In this document: piece by piece, positions 38,015 through 46,522 of the stretch | Position numbering within the stretch: position 1 is the first letter of the stretch | Layout of the letters: the number at the start of each line of letters is the position of its first letter | Notes under the pieces: model-generated | Seen by the model: only the letters and a program-made list of their open reading frames with translations | What the model was told of the DNA's origin: nothing | Database searches by the model: none | NCBI RefSeq assembly: GCF_021271205.1 | Contig: NZ_JAIWKS010000002.1 | Span: 496,001-560,000 of the forward strand | DNA length: 64,000 nt | Direction: 5' to 3' | From: Pseudomonas uvaldensis | GTDB taxonomy: Bacteria > Pseudomonadota > Gammaproteobacteria > Pseudomonadales > Pseudomonadaceae | Made by a program: the position numbers and the translations under genes

Positions 38015-39118
38015 ATGAGCAAGTCGCGCCTGCGCAGCATATTTTCAGCCTCGCTTCTTTGTATCGGGATAAGCAGCTCGGTGGGAGCTGTGGAACCCGG
38101 CATGCATCTGTACAACTGGTTTGGGTTTATCGCCCCGCAGACCCCGAAGGAGTTCGAGCAGGAAACCGGCACCCGCTTCCACATGGATGCATTCGACAGT
38201 GCCGAAATCATGCAGAGCAAGGTGATGGCTGGCCGCACGGGATACGACGTGGTTGTCGCCACATCCAATGTCTTGCCAAGTCTGATCCAGGCGGGGGTGC
38301 TCCAGCCGCTGGATCGGAATCAGCTAAGCAATTTATCCCATGTCGATCCGGACATCTTGTCCCAACTTGCCGTCAACGATCCCGGTAATCGTTACGCCGT
38401 ACCCTATCTCTGGGGCACCACGGGCATCGGCTATGACATCGATAAAGTCAAAGCCGCACTGGGCGACGATGCTCCGGTCGACAGCTGGGACCTGATATTC
38501 AAAGAAGAGAACATCAGTAAACTGAAGTCCTGCGGCGTGGCGATGCTCGATTCACCCAGCGAAATCATTTCCATTGCCTTGCATTATCTGGGGCTGCCAA
38601 GCAACAGCAAGAATCCGGATGACTACAAGAAGGCCCAGGCGCTGCTGTTGAAAATCCGTCCTTACGTGCTCTATTTCGACTCATCCCGAATTGACGCTGA
38701 CCTCGCCGACGGCAATATCTGTGCGGTAGTGGGATGGGCCAATGGTGCTCTGGCTGCGCAGGCCATCAACGAGAAAAACCAAACCGGGCGCAAGATTGCC
38801 TACAGCCTCCCTCGCGAGGGCGCACTGGTCTGGTCGGAAAATCTGGTGTTATTGAAAGACGCGCCCCACCCTAAGGAAGGCATGACGTTTATCAATTACA
38901 TGCTGCGCCCTGAAATCATCGCAAAGACTTCAAATCACACGCTGTATCCCAACGCCAACAAAGACGCCACTGAGTTTGTCGAGCAGCAGTTACGTGACAA
39001 CCCCTGGATTTATCCAGACAAGAAAACAGTTGCTTCACTTGTCCCTCTAGAGCCGTTGCCCCTGGCCTTGGAACGAATTCGCACCCGCGTCTGGACCAAA
39101 GTGAAGAGCGGCATTTAA
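38015..39118 (+). CDS. Periplasmic polyamine-type binding protein (PotF/SpuD-like)
   Basis: 367-aa secreted protein: signal peptide SIFSASLLCIGISSSVGA, then a mature protein starting near VEPGMHLYNWFGFI, the PotF/PotD N-terminal strand. FEQETGTRFHMDAFDSAEIMQ, GYDVVVATSNVLPSLIQAG, VPYLWGTTGIGYDID and NYMLRPEIIAKTS follow the family throughout, at normal length. These proteins bind putrescine or spermidine for ABC import. No permease or ATPase gene is adjacent, so it may feed a distant transporter or serve signalling with the divergent LuxR-type protein. AAGGATAG lies eight bases before ATG 38015. Confidence 0.9.
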   Translation: MSKSRLRSIFSASLLCIGISSSVGAVEPGMHLYNWFGFIAPQTPKEFEQETGTRFHMDAFDSAEIMQSKVMAGRTGYDVVVATSNVLPSLIQAGVLQPLDRNQLSNLSHVDPDILSQLAVNDPGNRYAVPYLWGTTGIGYDIDKVKAALGDDAPVDSWDLIFKEENISKLKSCGVAMLDSPSEIISIALHYLGLPSNSKNPDDYKKAQALLLKIRPYVLYFDSSRIDADLADGNICAVVGWANGALAAQAINEKNQTGRKIAYSLPREGALVWSENLVLLKDAPHPKEGMTFINYMLRPEIIAKTSNHTLYPNANKDATEFVEQQLRDNPWIYPDKKTVASLVPLEPLPLALERIRTRVWTKVKSGI

Positions 39119-39157
39119 ACCGCTGGCTTGCCTGGCGCTCAATTGGACAGGCGAGTC

Positions 39158-39182
39158 GCCCCCGGCCTGAGGGGGCTGTTTT
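39158..39182 (+). terminator. Rho-independent terminator of potF-like gene
   Basis: GCCCCC / GGGGGC stem with a seven-base loop, followed by TGTTTT, 40 bases after the stop. Confidence 0.8.
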
Positions 39183-39209
39183 GACGTAATTAAAACTGCA
39201 TAGGGAAGG

Positions 39210-39233
39210 ACAGTCCTCACTAAACAGGACTGT
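39210..39233 (+). promoter_or_regulatory. Inverted repeat before small gene
   Basis: Perfect ACAGTCCT-N8-AGGACTGT about 30 bases before ATG 39262. No U-run, so it is more likely an operator or leader hairpin than a terminator. Confidence 0.45.
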
Positions 39234-39261
39234 TCTAGAGGTCTTAGGAAGGGACAAAATC

Positions 39262-39507
39262 ATGTGCCAAGGCGATTATCAAGCCAGCCTGAACTCGGAC
39301 GAAAGCAAAGCCTACAACGAGATTGAAGAACAAATTATTCATTGCACGCCCGAACAAGCGTGGGCGATGTATTCCATCTCGACCGGGGTGGTGCGATTGA
39401 ACATCTCCCAGGCAGTGAAAAAACTCATCATCGGCGGGAACAAGGCATTGCTGGAGGAGTTTCCAGAATTTGCCCCGGTCGGAAAGGCAGATCACCAGGC
39501 AAATTAG
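39262..39507 (+). CDS. Small hypothetical protein
   Basis: 81-aa soluble protein with no signal peptide. The sequence is balanced and gene-like (DESKAYNEIEEQIIHCTPEQ, AVKKLIIGGNKALLEEFPEF). AGGAAGGGA lies about ten bases before ATG 39262, and a hairpin precedes that. No family recognised. It sits between the potF-like gene and the T6SS accessory arm on the opposite strand. Confidence 0.6.
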   Translation: MCQGDYQASLNSDESKAYNEIEEQIIHCTPEQAWAMYSISTGVVRLNISQAVKKLIIGGNKALLEEFPEFAPVGKADHQAN

Positions 39508-39518
39508 TGTGGATTTTC

Positions 39519-40352
39519 CTAATCCGGAATACGATGCCCGAAGAAATAACGGACGCCACTTTCAAACCCACTGGCATGGGGGTCTTCGAGAAACGCTTCC
39601 AGAAGGGCTGACGCCTGCATCGGTCTGAACACCCGATCATGATAAAAAGAAGAGCAGTCGATGCCGGTCGTACACTCGAAGCGCCGTCGCAGTTCGAATG
39701 GAAAACAAGGTTCTCGCAAGCGCCTTAAAATCCGCTGGGCCAAGCCAATCACACTCAGCGGTTCACCGCCGTCCACACAGACCTGGTCCGTACCGAATCG
39801 ACCGGCCAGTTCGGCGCATCTGGTGAGCACCGCGTTGCGATAGCTTTCCAGTGAGTCATAGTCCTGATGGTCGCAGAGTTCGTACCCCGTCTCCAGGCAT
39901 TCCGAGAGATGCACTGGCAGGATCTCGGCATCGTTGATGGTCGCGACCCGTTCGAATGCAGCGAGAACAATGGGCATATCGGCCAGCTTTCCGCGCCGCG
40001 TGAGCACTGCGCCCCAGGCAAGTGTGAGCTCAAGCCCCACTTCTTCGGATGCCAGTCGTGTTGCGAGAGTGTCGACGGTAGACGTCGGTCCGGCATCGCC
40101 CAGCAGCTCCGCGCACAGGCGTCGGTTGACCGGATGGGTGTCGCCGCTTCCCAACTCGACGAGCCCCGGCAGTGGGCTGAAATCGCCAAGCTTTGCCCGC
40201 CTCAGGGCTTCCAGCCACTGAAAGTAGTCACCCTCCTGCGGCAACCGCCCGACTTCCCTTCCGGGAGGCATGGTCACGACGTCAGGGTAAGCAAAATACC
40301 CCCGCCCCTCCCAGTCGACCATTTCGGGATTTCCGTAACGACTCCAGTCCAT
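39519..40352 (-). CDS. Hypothetical protein, candidate T6SS immunity
   Basis: 277-aa soluble, acidic, leucine-rich alpha-helical protein (GLVELGSGDTHPVNRRLCAE, LELTLAWGAVLTRRGKLADM) with no signal peptide or recognised catalytic motif. It could be HEAT-like. It is the last gene of the DUF2169/thiolase-like/DUF4150 operon, directly after the candidate effector. That is where cognate immunity genes usually sit, hence the inference. I prefer ATG 40352 because GAGGA lies six bases before it and abuts the alternative ATG at 40358. Confidence 0.65.
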   Translation of the reverse strand: MDWSRYGNPEMVDWEGRGYFAYPDVVTMPPGREVGRLPQEGDYFQWLEALRRAKLGDFSPLPGLVELGSGDTHPVNRRLCAELLGDAGPTSTVDTLATRLASEEVGLELTLAWGAVLTRRGKLADMPIVLAAFERVATINDAEILPVHLSECLETGYELCDHQDYDSLESYRNAVLTRCAELAGRFGTDQVCVDGGEPLSVIGLAQRILRRLREPCFPFELRRRFECTTGIDCSSFYHDRVFRPMQASALLEAFLEDPHASGFESGVRYFFGHRIPD

Positions 40353-40384
40353 TGTCATTCCTCATAGTCGTCGCTTGCGCCGGT

Positions 40385-41374
40385 TCAGGCTTTTGAGGCC
40401 AATGACTGCAGCGTACCAAAACGCTTGTCCAGACTTCGACATACAGGACACAAGTCGCCGTTTTTCTCAAGATTACCTTCACCGACGGGGCAGCCGCCGG
40501 CCGCAGCCTTGGGAACCAGGTGATTGACTTGCCGCTCGTCCTGAATCTCGGCCTGCACCGGTGCGCGACCCAGTTTTGGCGTCAGATTCGCAATCACTTG
40601 CGCTTCGCTCGGTACATTGAAAACCCCTTGGTACGTGTCACGCAGGCTGTTCCAGGCACTTTTGTTCGCCTGCCGCTCCGCTGGTGTCACGGGTCGCCTG
40701 AAGACGTTGCAAGGCGCAGACGGAACGAGCCGGCTGCTGCAGGTGCAAGGAGGCGTTGCCGTCTTGCGATTGTTCACGTCGTTCATCAAGGCGGTGTAGG
40801 TAGCCGCATGAGGGGCCACATTGCCGGCAGAATCTTTCATGTACCAATCATCCATCGTCATCGGTTTGCCGGCTGAATGACGAGGCCCGTTGCAACACGC
40901 GCATGTGTAAGGCCTTTCATCTTCCAGTTCGCCCCACCCCACCGCTTCAAGATTAGGATTAGGCGCCCCCACGCCAGGCGCGCTGGCATGATTGCTGGTG
41001 GTGATGTCGCAGTGTCGGCAGACGTACTTGCCCTCAATCTGAACGTCCATCGACCAGGCCTGGAAATAGGTCTTGCCCGTAATCTGGTGCGTGATCACCG
41101 ACATTCCCCACGCCCGGGTTGCCGCTTCGTCGCCGAGCATGGAAGGCTGGTAATAGGACTGTTGTGACAACGCTGCCGGCTTGCGTTTCAGCATCACCGT
41201 CCTGGAGCCCTGTTTGAGCGTCGATGAGAAGGAGGTGTCCGGATAAGGAATCGGAATCGGCCCGGCAGGTGGCCCTGGCGGCGAAAGGCAGACATCGGGA
41301 AACGAGGCGATCACTTTGCCCATGCCGGCTTTTCCGGCGATCTCATTGCTGTTGGCATAAACCTCGTGCGACAT
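40385..41374 (-). CDS. DUF4150 (PAAR-like) candidate T6SS effector
   Basis: 329-aa protein. The N-terminal 110 residues match DUF4150, a PAAR-like cap for VgrG: SFPDVCLSPPGPPAGPIPIP, then PYPDTSFSSTLKQGSRTVML. The C-terminal part is cysteine/histidine-rich (YVCRHCDITTSNH, YTCACCNGPRH, CTCSS) and ends with VNHLVPKAAAGGCPVGEGN, then LCPVCRSLDKRF, a zinc-knuckle-like arrangement resembling small HNH/GHH-type nuclease toxins. I infer a cargo effector delivered on the VgrG spike; catalysis is not demonstrated. GGGAGCG lies six bases before ATG 41374. It ends 32 bases before the candidate immunity gene and begins one base after the thiolase-like gene. Confidence 0.8.
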   Translation of the reverse strand: MSHEVYANSNEIAGKAGMGKVIASFPDVCLSPPGPPAGPIPIPYPDTSFSSTLKQGSRTVMLKRKPAALSQQSYYQPSMLGDEAATRAWGMSVITHQITGKTYFQAWSMDVQIEGKYVCRHCDITTSNHASAPGVGAPNPNLEAVGWGELEDERPYTCACCNGPRHSAGKPMTMDDWYMKDSAGNVAPHAATYTALMNDVNNRKTATPPCTCSSRLVPSAPCNVFRRPVTPAERQANKSAWNSLRDTYQGVFNVPSEAQVIANLTPKLGRAPVQAEIQDERQVNHLVPKAAAGGCPVGEGNLEKNGDLCPVCRSLDKRFGTLQSLASKA

Positions 41375-41375
41375 G

Positions 41376-42407
41376 TCAGCGCTCCCTCACTGTGCCACTG
41401 ATAACGGCTGCTGCGCGTGCACCGTTCGCTGATGAGCTGTGTACCAGCGCAATCGGACCAGGCGCATAGCCACGCACGAACGCTTGTTCAAGCCAAGCGA
41501 TTTGGATCGCTCCCAGCGCTGCTCCGCAGTCGCCAACATAGCTCGCCGGGTGCCACAGATCCTGGCTCGGGCGGGTTTGGTGCATCAGGCGAGACTGGGC
41601 CAGGGCCAGGTCCTCGAACCCATAGGCTTCGCCCGACACATCGCTCAAACGCCAAGCGATGTCGTGCATGGCAACGCCGGCTTGTGCGAGAGCCGCGGCG
41701 ACAGCTGTCGTCATCCCCAGGCCCAGTTGCGGATCGTCATTGAGCACCGTGGCGGTATCGTTGCCGGTACCCACGCCAAGAACGACCAAGGGCGCCGCGC
41801 TCATCGGCTTTCGACTGACGAGTAGCACCGCAGCGGCTTCACCCGGTATCACGCCATCTGAGCGTAGCGTGGTCTTGAGCCGACCGCTCTGCTCCAACCA
41901 GAGCAAGCAGCGAGGATCCGCGAGAGAGTCGACCGCCACGATCAGGCAGGCGTCACGGTCGGCCTGGTCCATGGCCCGCCCCACCAGACTCAACGCTTCG
42001 ATGCTTGCGACATGCCCAAGGGCCACGTGGGCCGCGCCTTTCCGTTGCAGCAGCCTTCCCAATCGCGCCTCGACTTGCGTCACGATGCCGTCGATACGCG
42101 AGCCAGGCCTTTGCGGTTCGGACGTGCACAGAAGCAGCGGCAGTTCGCCCATATCCGCGCGGCCCGCCAATGCGGCACGGCTTTGCCCCAACACCTGAAC
42201 CAGCATTTCGACAAGCCGTGCACGCCCGTGCAGATCCTCCGCCACCGTTGGCACTCTCGCGCCAATGATCGGTTCCAAGCCATCTTCGACCCACGGCAAT
42301 TCATCGAAGCCGCTGATCCCCGCACGCATTGCTGCAGCGGCCGCCGCGGGTGTCAGGCCAACCGCGCAGACCAATCCCAGGCAAGACACGTAGACGGGCT
42401 GCGTCAT
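41376..42407 (-). CDS. Degenerate thiolase-fold (ketosynthase-like) protein of T6SS operon
   Basis: 343-aa protein with the outline of a beta-ketoacyl-ACP synthase (SCLGLVCAVGLTP start, GVIPGEAAAVLLVSRKP, GVGTGNDTATV) that accompanies DUF2169 and DUF4150 genes in many T6SS islands. The active site looks lost. Where KAS enzymes have the nucleophilic Cys there is ALGHVASIEAL, and the TGHxxGAAG histidine motif is VGDCGAALG. It is therefore probably an adaptor or assembly factor, not a fatty-acid enzyme. ATG 42407 overlaps the DUF2169 stop (ATGA) and has GGGGAGG ahead of it. Confidence 0.8.
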   Translation of the reverse strand: MTQPVYVSCLGLVCAVGLTPAAAAAAMRAGISGFDELPWVEDGLEPIIGARVPTVAEDLHGRARLVEMLVQVLGQSRAALAGRADMGELPLLLCTSEPQRPGSRIDGIVTQVEARLGRLLQRKGAAHVALGHVASIEALSLVGRAMDQADRDACLIVAVDSLADPRCLLWLEQSGRLKTTLRSDGVIPGEAAAVLLVSRKPMSAAPLVVLGVGTGNDTATVLNDDPQLGLGMTTAVAAALAQAGVAMHDIAWRLSDVSGEAYGFEDLALAQSRLMHQTRPSQDLWHPASYVGDCGAALGAIQIAWLEQAFVRGYAPGPIALVHSSSANGARAAAVISGTVRER

Positions 42408-43498
42408 GTCTTCGCCTCCCCATGTCCCAATGAGGTGACCAGGTCTGACAGACTGGCGAAATGCGGTTTACCGTGCAGGTCTGTATAACGGCGCTTGCCG
42501 ACCTGTATTTCTCGCAGTTGCGCCAGTTTGCGAGGCAGCGCTACCGATGTCCTGCCGAGTAGCGTAAGCCGGGTACAACCAGGTTCGAGGATAACGGTGT
42601 CGGCGTTGATGACCGCCTGTACCTGGCGATTCTCGAAGAAGAACGTGATCGGGATATCGAAGGCCGGCGTCTGAGCCACGAATGCCCCGCCCGGACTCAT
42701 ATTGGCACAGGTGAAGCGTGTGCCAGCCTCCAGACGATCCAATTGCTGGTCGAGCGGCGCCGCCTGGAAATAACGAATGTCGAAGTTTTCCGGCAAAAAG
42801 GGGCGTCGTGTCTCGAACCAGTGCCGGTCGTACGTCCCGGCGAAGCCGATACGCGGCAGCCAGCCCCGGCCGACGGGCGCAAAACCAATGGGTTGCGGCT
42901 TATCCGTCCAGGCACCCGTCAGATCATCGTGACGCTCTACGTTTGGCAACCGCGTATTGAGGATGCTGTCGTCCCGGTCATTCAGATGGAAACCAACACC
43001 GGTGGGATTACGCAGATCGCTGCCACGTTTTTTCTCATCGTCATGGGAGAGATCGCTGCCACCAAACGCACGATCCCAGGAAAGCGGTATCGAGGTGAAA
43101 GGCGACGGCGGCGACGCGATGATACCCGTCACACCGAGCGTCCAAACGCGATCGCCACTCACCACTGCATGCTTATGGATACCCGCACCCGCGAAGCCGA
43201 CCTGTAGCCGGGTCACGGGTTCACCCTTCGGGGAAACGGCCGAAGCGTGAACCAACACATCGACGCGTGGCTTCACCGGCGCGAAGTCCGTCTCGAAACG
43301 GACCGATGTCGTACCGGGATCGCCGTGGTGCTGGTCGCAATAGACAAAGGGGACCTGCTCCGACGCCGGCACGCAGCCGCCCTGATCGTCGACATCAAAG
43401 GTCGCCCTGACAACCACAACGCAGTGCTTCTGTCCGCTTTTATCTGTTGAAACAAAGCGTTCGGCGAGAAACGGGGTGGTATTGCTGGTGATCTGCAT
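42404..43498 (-). CDS. DUF2169 T6SS effector adaptor/chaperone
   Basis: 364-aa DUF2169 protein. These load PAAR/DUF4150 effectors onto the T6SS spike. Signs: an N-terminus of the form NTTPFLAERFVSTDKSGQKH, then VVVVRATFDVDDQGG, PLSWDRAFGGSD with following Asp/Glu residues, NPTGVGF, and PQPIGFAPVGRGWLPRIGFA. I chose ATG 43498 (MQITSNTTPF) because homologues start just before the NxTPF motif, although its ribosome binding site is weak; the frame runs to 43666 without support. First gene of the divergent arm. Confidence 0.88.
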   Translation of the reverse strand: MQITSNTTPFLAERFVSTDKSGQKHCVVVVRATFDVDDQGGCVPASEQVPFVYCDQHHGDPGTTSVRFETDFAPVKPRVDVLVHASAVSPKGEPVTRLQVGFAGAGIHKHAVVSGDRVWTLGVTGIIASPPSPFTSIPLSWDRAFGGSDLSHDDEKKRGSDLRNPTGVGFHLNDRDDSILNTRLPNVERHDDLTGAWTDKPQPIGFAPVGRGWLPRIGFAGTYDRHWFETRRPFLPENFDIRYFQAAPLDQQLDRLEAGTRFTCANMSPGGAFVAQTPAFDIPITFFFENRQVQAVINADTVILEPGCTRLTLLGRTSVALPRKLAQLREIQVGKRRYTDLHGKPHFASLSDLVTSLGHGEAKT

Positions 43499-43822
43499 AG
43501 TGCGTGTCTGGCGACTCGTGCACATAGCCTGGCAACAATCCCGAGGGACATGCACACCCTGCCGTGGCGCTGCGAGCCGCACCTCCCTGTCCTTGGCACA
43601 CCTGCGTTGTTTTATTGCAACGATAGCATGCTGCTGGCTTGGCGCTTGGCTCGACTCTTTGAACATGAGGCCAGCAACAACCTCGCCATTCCCGTCTACG
43701 CTTGCTGAATGAGGCTAGAGCGCCGAATAGACCGATAGGGAGATCAATCTGTGATGGATAGACAGCGCTATGCAGTCAAGACGGCCCACTGACGTCCGAA
43801 CCCGAGCCAGAGGACGCCGTTG
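43499..43822. other. Divergent promoter region of the vgrG island
   Basis: 324 bases between the DUF2169 gene and vgrG. No supported gene. It must carry promoters for both arms. I looked for a sigma-54 -24/-12 pair (a TGGCAC occurs near 43596), but the TTGC half is out of register, so I do not call it. Confidence 0.5.
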
Positions 43823-46024
43823 ATGCCAATCACGCAAAACAACCGCCTGGTGCAGATCGACAGCCCACTCGGTGGCGATGTCTTGTTGCTGCAAACCATG
43901 GAAGGCAGTGAAGAATTAGGCCGGTGTTTTCACTACGAACTGGATCTGACCTCCGAAGACCGGGCGATCACGTTCGATCAGTTGCTGGGCAAGCCCATGG
44001 GCTTGACCCTGGAGCTGTATGAGGGCGGTAAACGCTATTTCCACGGGATTGTCTGCAGTTGTCGCCAGTTGACCGGACGCGGTCAGTTCGCCGGTTACCG
44101 TGTTGTTCTACGGCCCTGGCTGTGGTTGCTCACGCGTACGTCGGATTGCCGGATTTTCCAGAACAAGACGGTGCCGGACATCATCAAGCAAGTATTCCGC
44201 GACCTCGGTTTCTCGGATTTCGAAGACAGCCTGAGCAGCAGTTATCGCGAGTGGGAATACTGCGTGCAATACCGCGAAACCAGCTTCGATTTCGTCAGCC
44301 GGTTGATGGAACAGGAAGGCATCTATTATTTCTTCCGACATGAAAAGGAGCGCCATGTACTGGTGCTGGCCGATGCCTATGGAGCACATACCACGGTGCC
44401 GGACTACGACAGCGTGCCCTTCTATCCGCCCGACCGGCAAATGCGCGAACGGGATCATTTCTACGACTGGCAACTGGCACGAGAAGTACAACCCGGTTCG
44501 CTGGCGTTGAATGACTATGACTTCCAGCGTCCTCGCGCCAGCCTCGAGGTCCGCTCCAGTGTCATGCGCAGCCACAGCAACGGCGACTATCCGCTCTATG
44601 ACTATCCCGGTGAATACCTGCAGAGCCATGACGGCGAGTATTACGCCCGTACCCGCATCGAAGCCATCCACAGTCAATTTGAACGGGTTCAGTTGCGCGG
44701 TCTCGCTCGCGGGCTGGGCTCCGGTCACTTGTTCGCGCTGACGGGTTACGAGCGGGCAGACCAGAATCGCGAATACCTGGTGGTAATCGCCCGCTATCAG
44801 ATCCGCCAGGATCCCTATGAGAGCGGGCAGTCGGACCTGGCCGAACAGTTCGTCAGCGAGTTGGACTGCATGGACGCTCATCAGGTCTACCGCCCTCTCC
44901 CGCTGACGCCCATGCCCATCGTCCGCGGGCCGCAGACGGCCGTGGTGGTGGGGCCCAGTGGCGAAGAAATCTGGACCGACCAATATGGCCGGGTCAAAGT
45001 GCATTTCCACTGGGATCGCCATGACCAATCCAACGAGAACAGCTCCTGCTGGATTCGCGTGTCCCAAGCCTGGGCCGGCAAGAACTGGGGTTCGGTGCAG
45101 ATTCCACGGATCGGCCAGGAAGTGATCGTGAGTTTCCTGGAAGGCGATCCGGACCGGCCGATCATCACGGGTCGTGTCTATAACGCCGAGCAGACCGTGC
45201 CCTACGGGCTGCCAGCCAATGCCACCCAGAGTGGCGTGAAAAGCCGCTCAAGCAAGGGTGGTTCACCGGCCAACTTCAACGAGATCCGCATGGAGGACAA
45301 GAAAGGCGCGGAGCAACTGTTCATCCATGCCGAGAAGAATCAGGACATCGAAGTCGAGAACGATGAAACCCACTGGGTAGGCCATGACCGCAGCAAGACC
45401 ATCGACAACGACGAAACGGTCCATGTCAAACATGACCGCACGGAAACCGTGGACAACAACGAAACCATCACCATCGGCGTGAACCGTACCGAGGAGGTGG
45501 GCAACAACGAAAAAATCACCATCGGCGTCAATCGCACCGAGAAGGTCGGCAGCAACGAGACCATCACCATCGGTGCAGACCGCACGGAAAAGGTCGTTGC
45601 CAACGAAACCATCAGCATCGGCGGTAACCGCAGCGAGGACGTGGGTGGAAACGAGACGATCGATATTTCCGGTAACCGCAATGAAACGGTCAAAGGCAAC
45701 GAAGGCATCGAGATCAGCGGCAACCAGAGCACCGATATCAACGCTAACCACAGCACCCGCATCGGCCAGAACGAATCCCGTGACGTTGCCCAGAACCGCA
45801 GCACCGACATCAAGCAGAACGACAGCCTGGACGTCGGCAAGCATTTCTCCCTCACCGCCGGCGACTCGATCACGCTGACCACGGGGGCTGCCAGCATCAC
45901 CATGAAGAAGGACGGCACCATCATGATCAGCGGCAAGAACATCACCCTCGACGGCTCCGGGACCATCAACATCAAGGCCAACAGGAACGTTGTCGTAAAA
46001 GGCCAGAAGATCCTGCAGAACTAG
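43823..46024 (+). CDS. vgrG: T6SS spike protein VgrG
   Basis: 733-aa spike protein of the type VI secretion needle. Gp27-like part at residues 1-380 (LEGSEE-type start MEGSEELGRCFHYELDL, FDFVSRLMEQEGIYYFFRHE), gp5-like OB fold near 385-480 (DQYGRVKVHFHWDRHD, CWIRVSQAWAGKNWGS, GQEVIVSFLEGDPDRPIITG), then a long beta-helix needle of 16-residue repeats ending VVVKGQKILQN. No extra C-terminal enzyme domain, so it is a structural carrier. I chose ATG 43823 over the adjacent TTG 43820, with GAGG about ten bases before it. It starts an arm with DUF6484 and TIGR02270-like genes. No core tss genes are present, so this is an orphan vgrG island. Confidence 0.97.
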   Translation: MPITQNNRLVQIDSPLGGDVLLLQTMEGSEELGRCFHYELDLTSEDRAITFDQLLGKPMGLTLELYEGGKRYFHGIVCSCRQLTGRGQFAGYRVVLRPWLWLLTRTSDCRIFQNKTVPDIIKQVFRDLGFSDFEDSLSSSYREWEYCVQYRETSFDFVSRLMEQEGIYYFFRHEKERHVLVLADAYGAHTTVPDYDSVPFYPPDRQMRERDHFYDWQLAREVQPGSLALNDYDFQRPRASLEVRSSVMRSHSNGDYPLYDYPGEYLQSHDGEYYARTRIEAIHSQFERVQLRGLARGLGSGHLFALTGYERADQNREYLVVIARYQIRQDPYESGQSDLAEQFVSELDCMDAHQVYRPLPLTPMPIVRGPQTAVVVGPSGEEIWTDQYGRVKVHFHWDRHDQSNENSSCWIRVSQAWAGKNWGSVQIPRIGQEVIVSFLEGDPDRPIITGRVYNAEQTVPYGLPANATQSGVKSRSSKGGSPANFNEIRMEDKKGAEQLFIHAEKNQDIEVENDETHWVGHDRSKTIDNDETVHVKHDRTETVDNNETITIGVNRTEEVGNNEKITIGVNRTEKVGSNETITIGADRTEKVVANETISIGGNRSEDVGGNETIDISGNRNETVKGNEGIEISGNQSTDINANHSTRIGQNESRDVAQNRSTDIKQNDSLDVGKHFSLTAGDSITLTTGAASITMKKDGTIMISGKNITLDGSGTINIKANRNVVVKGQKILQN
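45365..45844 (+). repeat. 16-residue (48-bp) beta-helix repeats in VgrG needle
   Basis: About ten uninterrupted 48-bp units encode a pattern like ETITIGVNRTEKVGSN, each made of two eight-residue beta-strands. The central units are very similar (Thr/Ile/Gly/Asn conserved) and the ends degenerate. This is the triple-stranded beta-helix of the spike. Confidence 0.9.
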
Positions 46025-46040
46025 CCATGGAGTGGCCGCT

Positions 46041-46499
46041 ATGACCGTTGAATATCATCTTTGCGCCACCCCTACCTCGGCGCCGGTGCGCGTGGACGGC
46101 GTTGTGATTGGTGTCTTGCTGGACGTGCCACAAGTGGACGCGCCAGTGGTGGCGTTTCCCGGCTGCCCCGGTGAAATGGGCCTCGCCGCACGCACCACCA
46201 CCCCCCTGACCCGCGAAGACATCGGCGTCCAGGTCGCGTTGATGTTCGAGGCAGGCGACCCGGCACGGCCGCTGGTGATCGGCCGCATCCAGCGTCTGGA
46301 AGAACCCACGGCACCTGCGTTCGCCCACCTGGACGGCGAGCGCCTGGAGTTCAGCGCCAAACGGGAAATCATCCTGCGGTGCGGCAAGGCCAGCATCACC
46401 CTGACCCGCGAGGGTAAAGTGATTATCCAAGGCGCCTACCTTTCCAGCCGCTCCAGCGGGGTCAACCGCATCAAGGGCGGTTCGGTGCAGATCAACTAG
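46041..46499 (+). CDS. DUF6484-like VgrG-associated protein
   Basis: 152-aa protein with an OB-like start (GVVIGVLLDVPQVDAPVVAF, then ALMFEAGDPARPLVIGRIQ) that echoes the VgrG gp5 OB fold, and a C-terminal beta strand region ending RIKGGSVQIN, similar to the VgrG tip. Proteins of this type (DUF6484) follow vgrG in many islands and may help effector loading. ATG 46041 has GGAG ahead of it; it starts 16 bases after vgrG. Confidence 0.8.
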   Translation: MTVEYHLCATPTSAPVRVDGVVIGVLLDVPQVDAPVVAFPGCPGEMGLAARTTTPLTREDIGVQVALMFEAGDPARPLVIGRIQRLEEPTAPAFAHLDGERLEFSAKREIILRCGKASITLTREGKVIIQGAYLSSRSSGVNRIKGGSVQIN

Positions 46500-46522
46500 A
46501 CGCTGTACGAGAAGCCTGCCTC

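Noticed and set aside
41376..42407. True beta-ketoacyl synthase of fatty-acid or polyketide pathway
   Set aside because: Active-site Cys and His motifs are missing, and the neighbours are T6SS genes.
43594..43620. Possible sigma-54 promoter before vgrG
   Set aside because: A TGGCAC is present, but the required TTGC is not at the correct distance.
42404..43666. DUF2169 start at 43666
   Set aside because: The extra 56 residues do not resemble the family; homologues begin at the MQITSNTTPF position.
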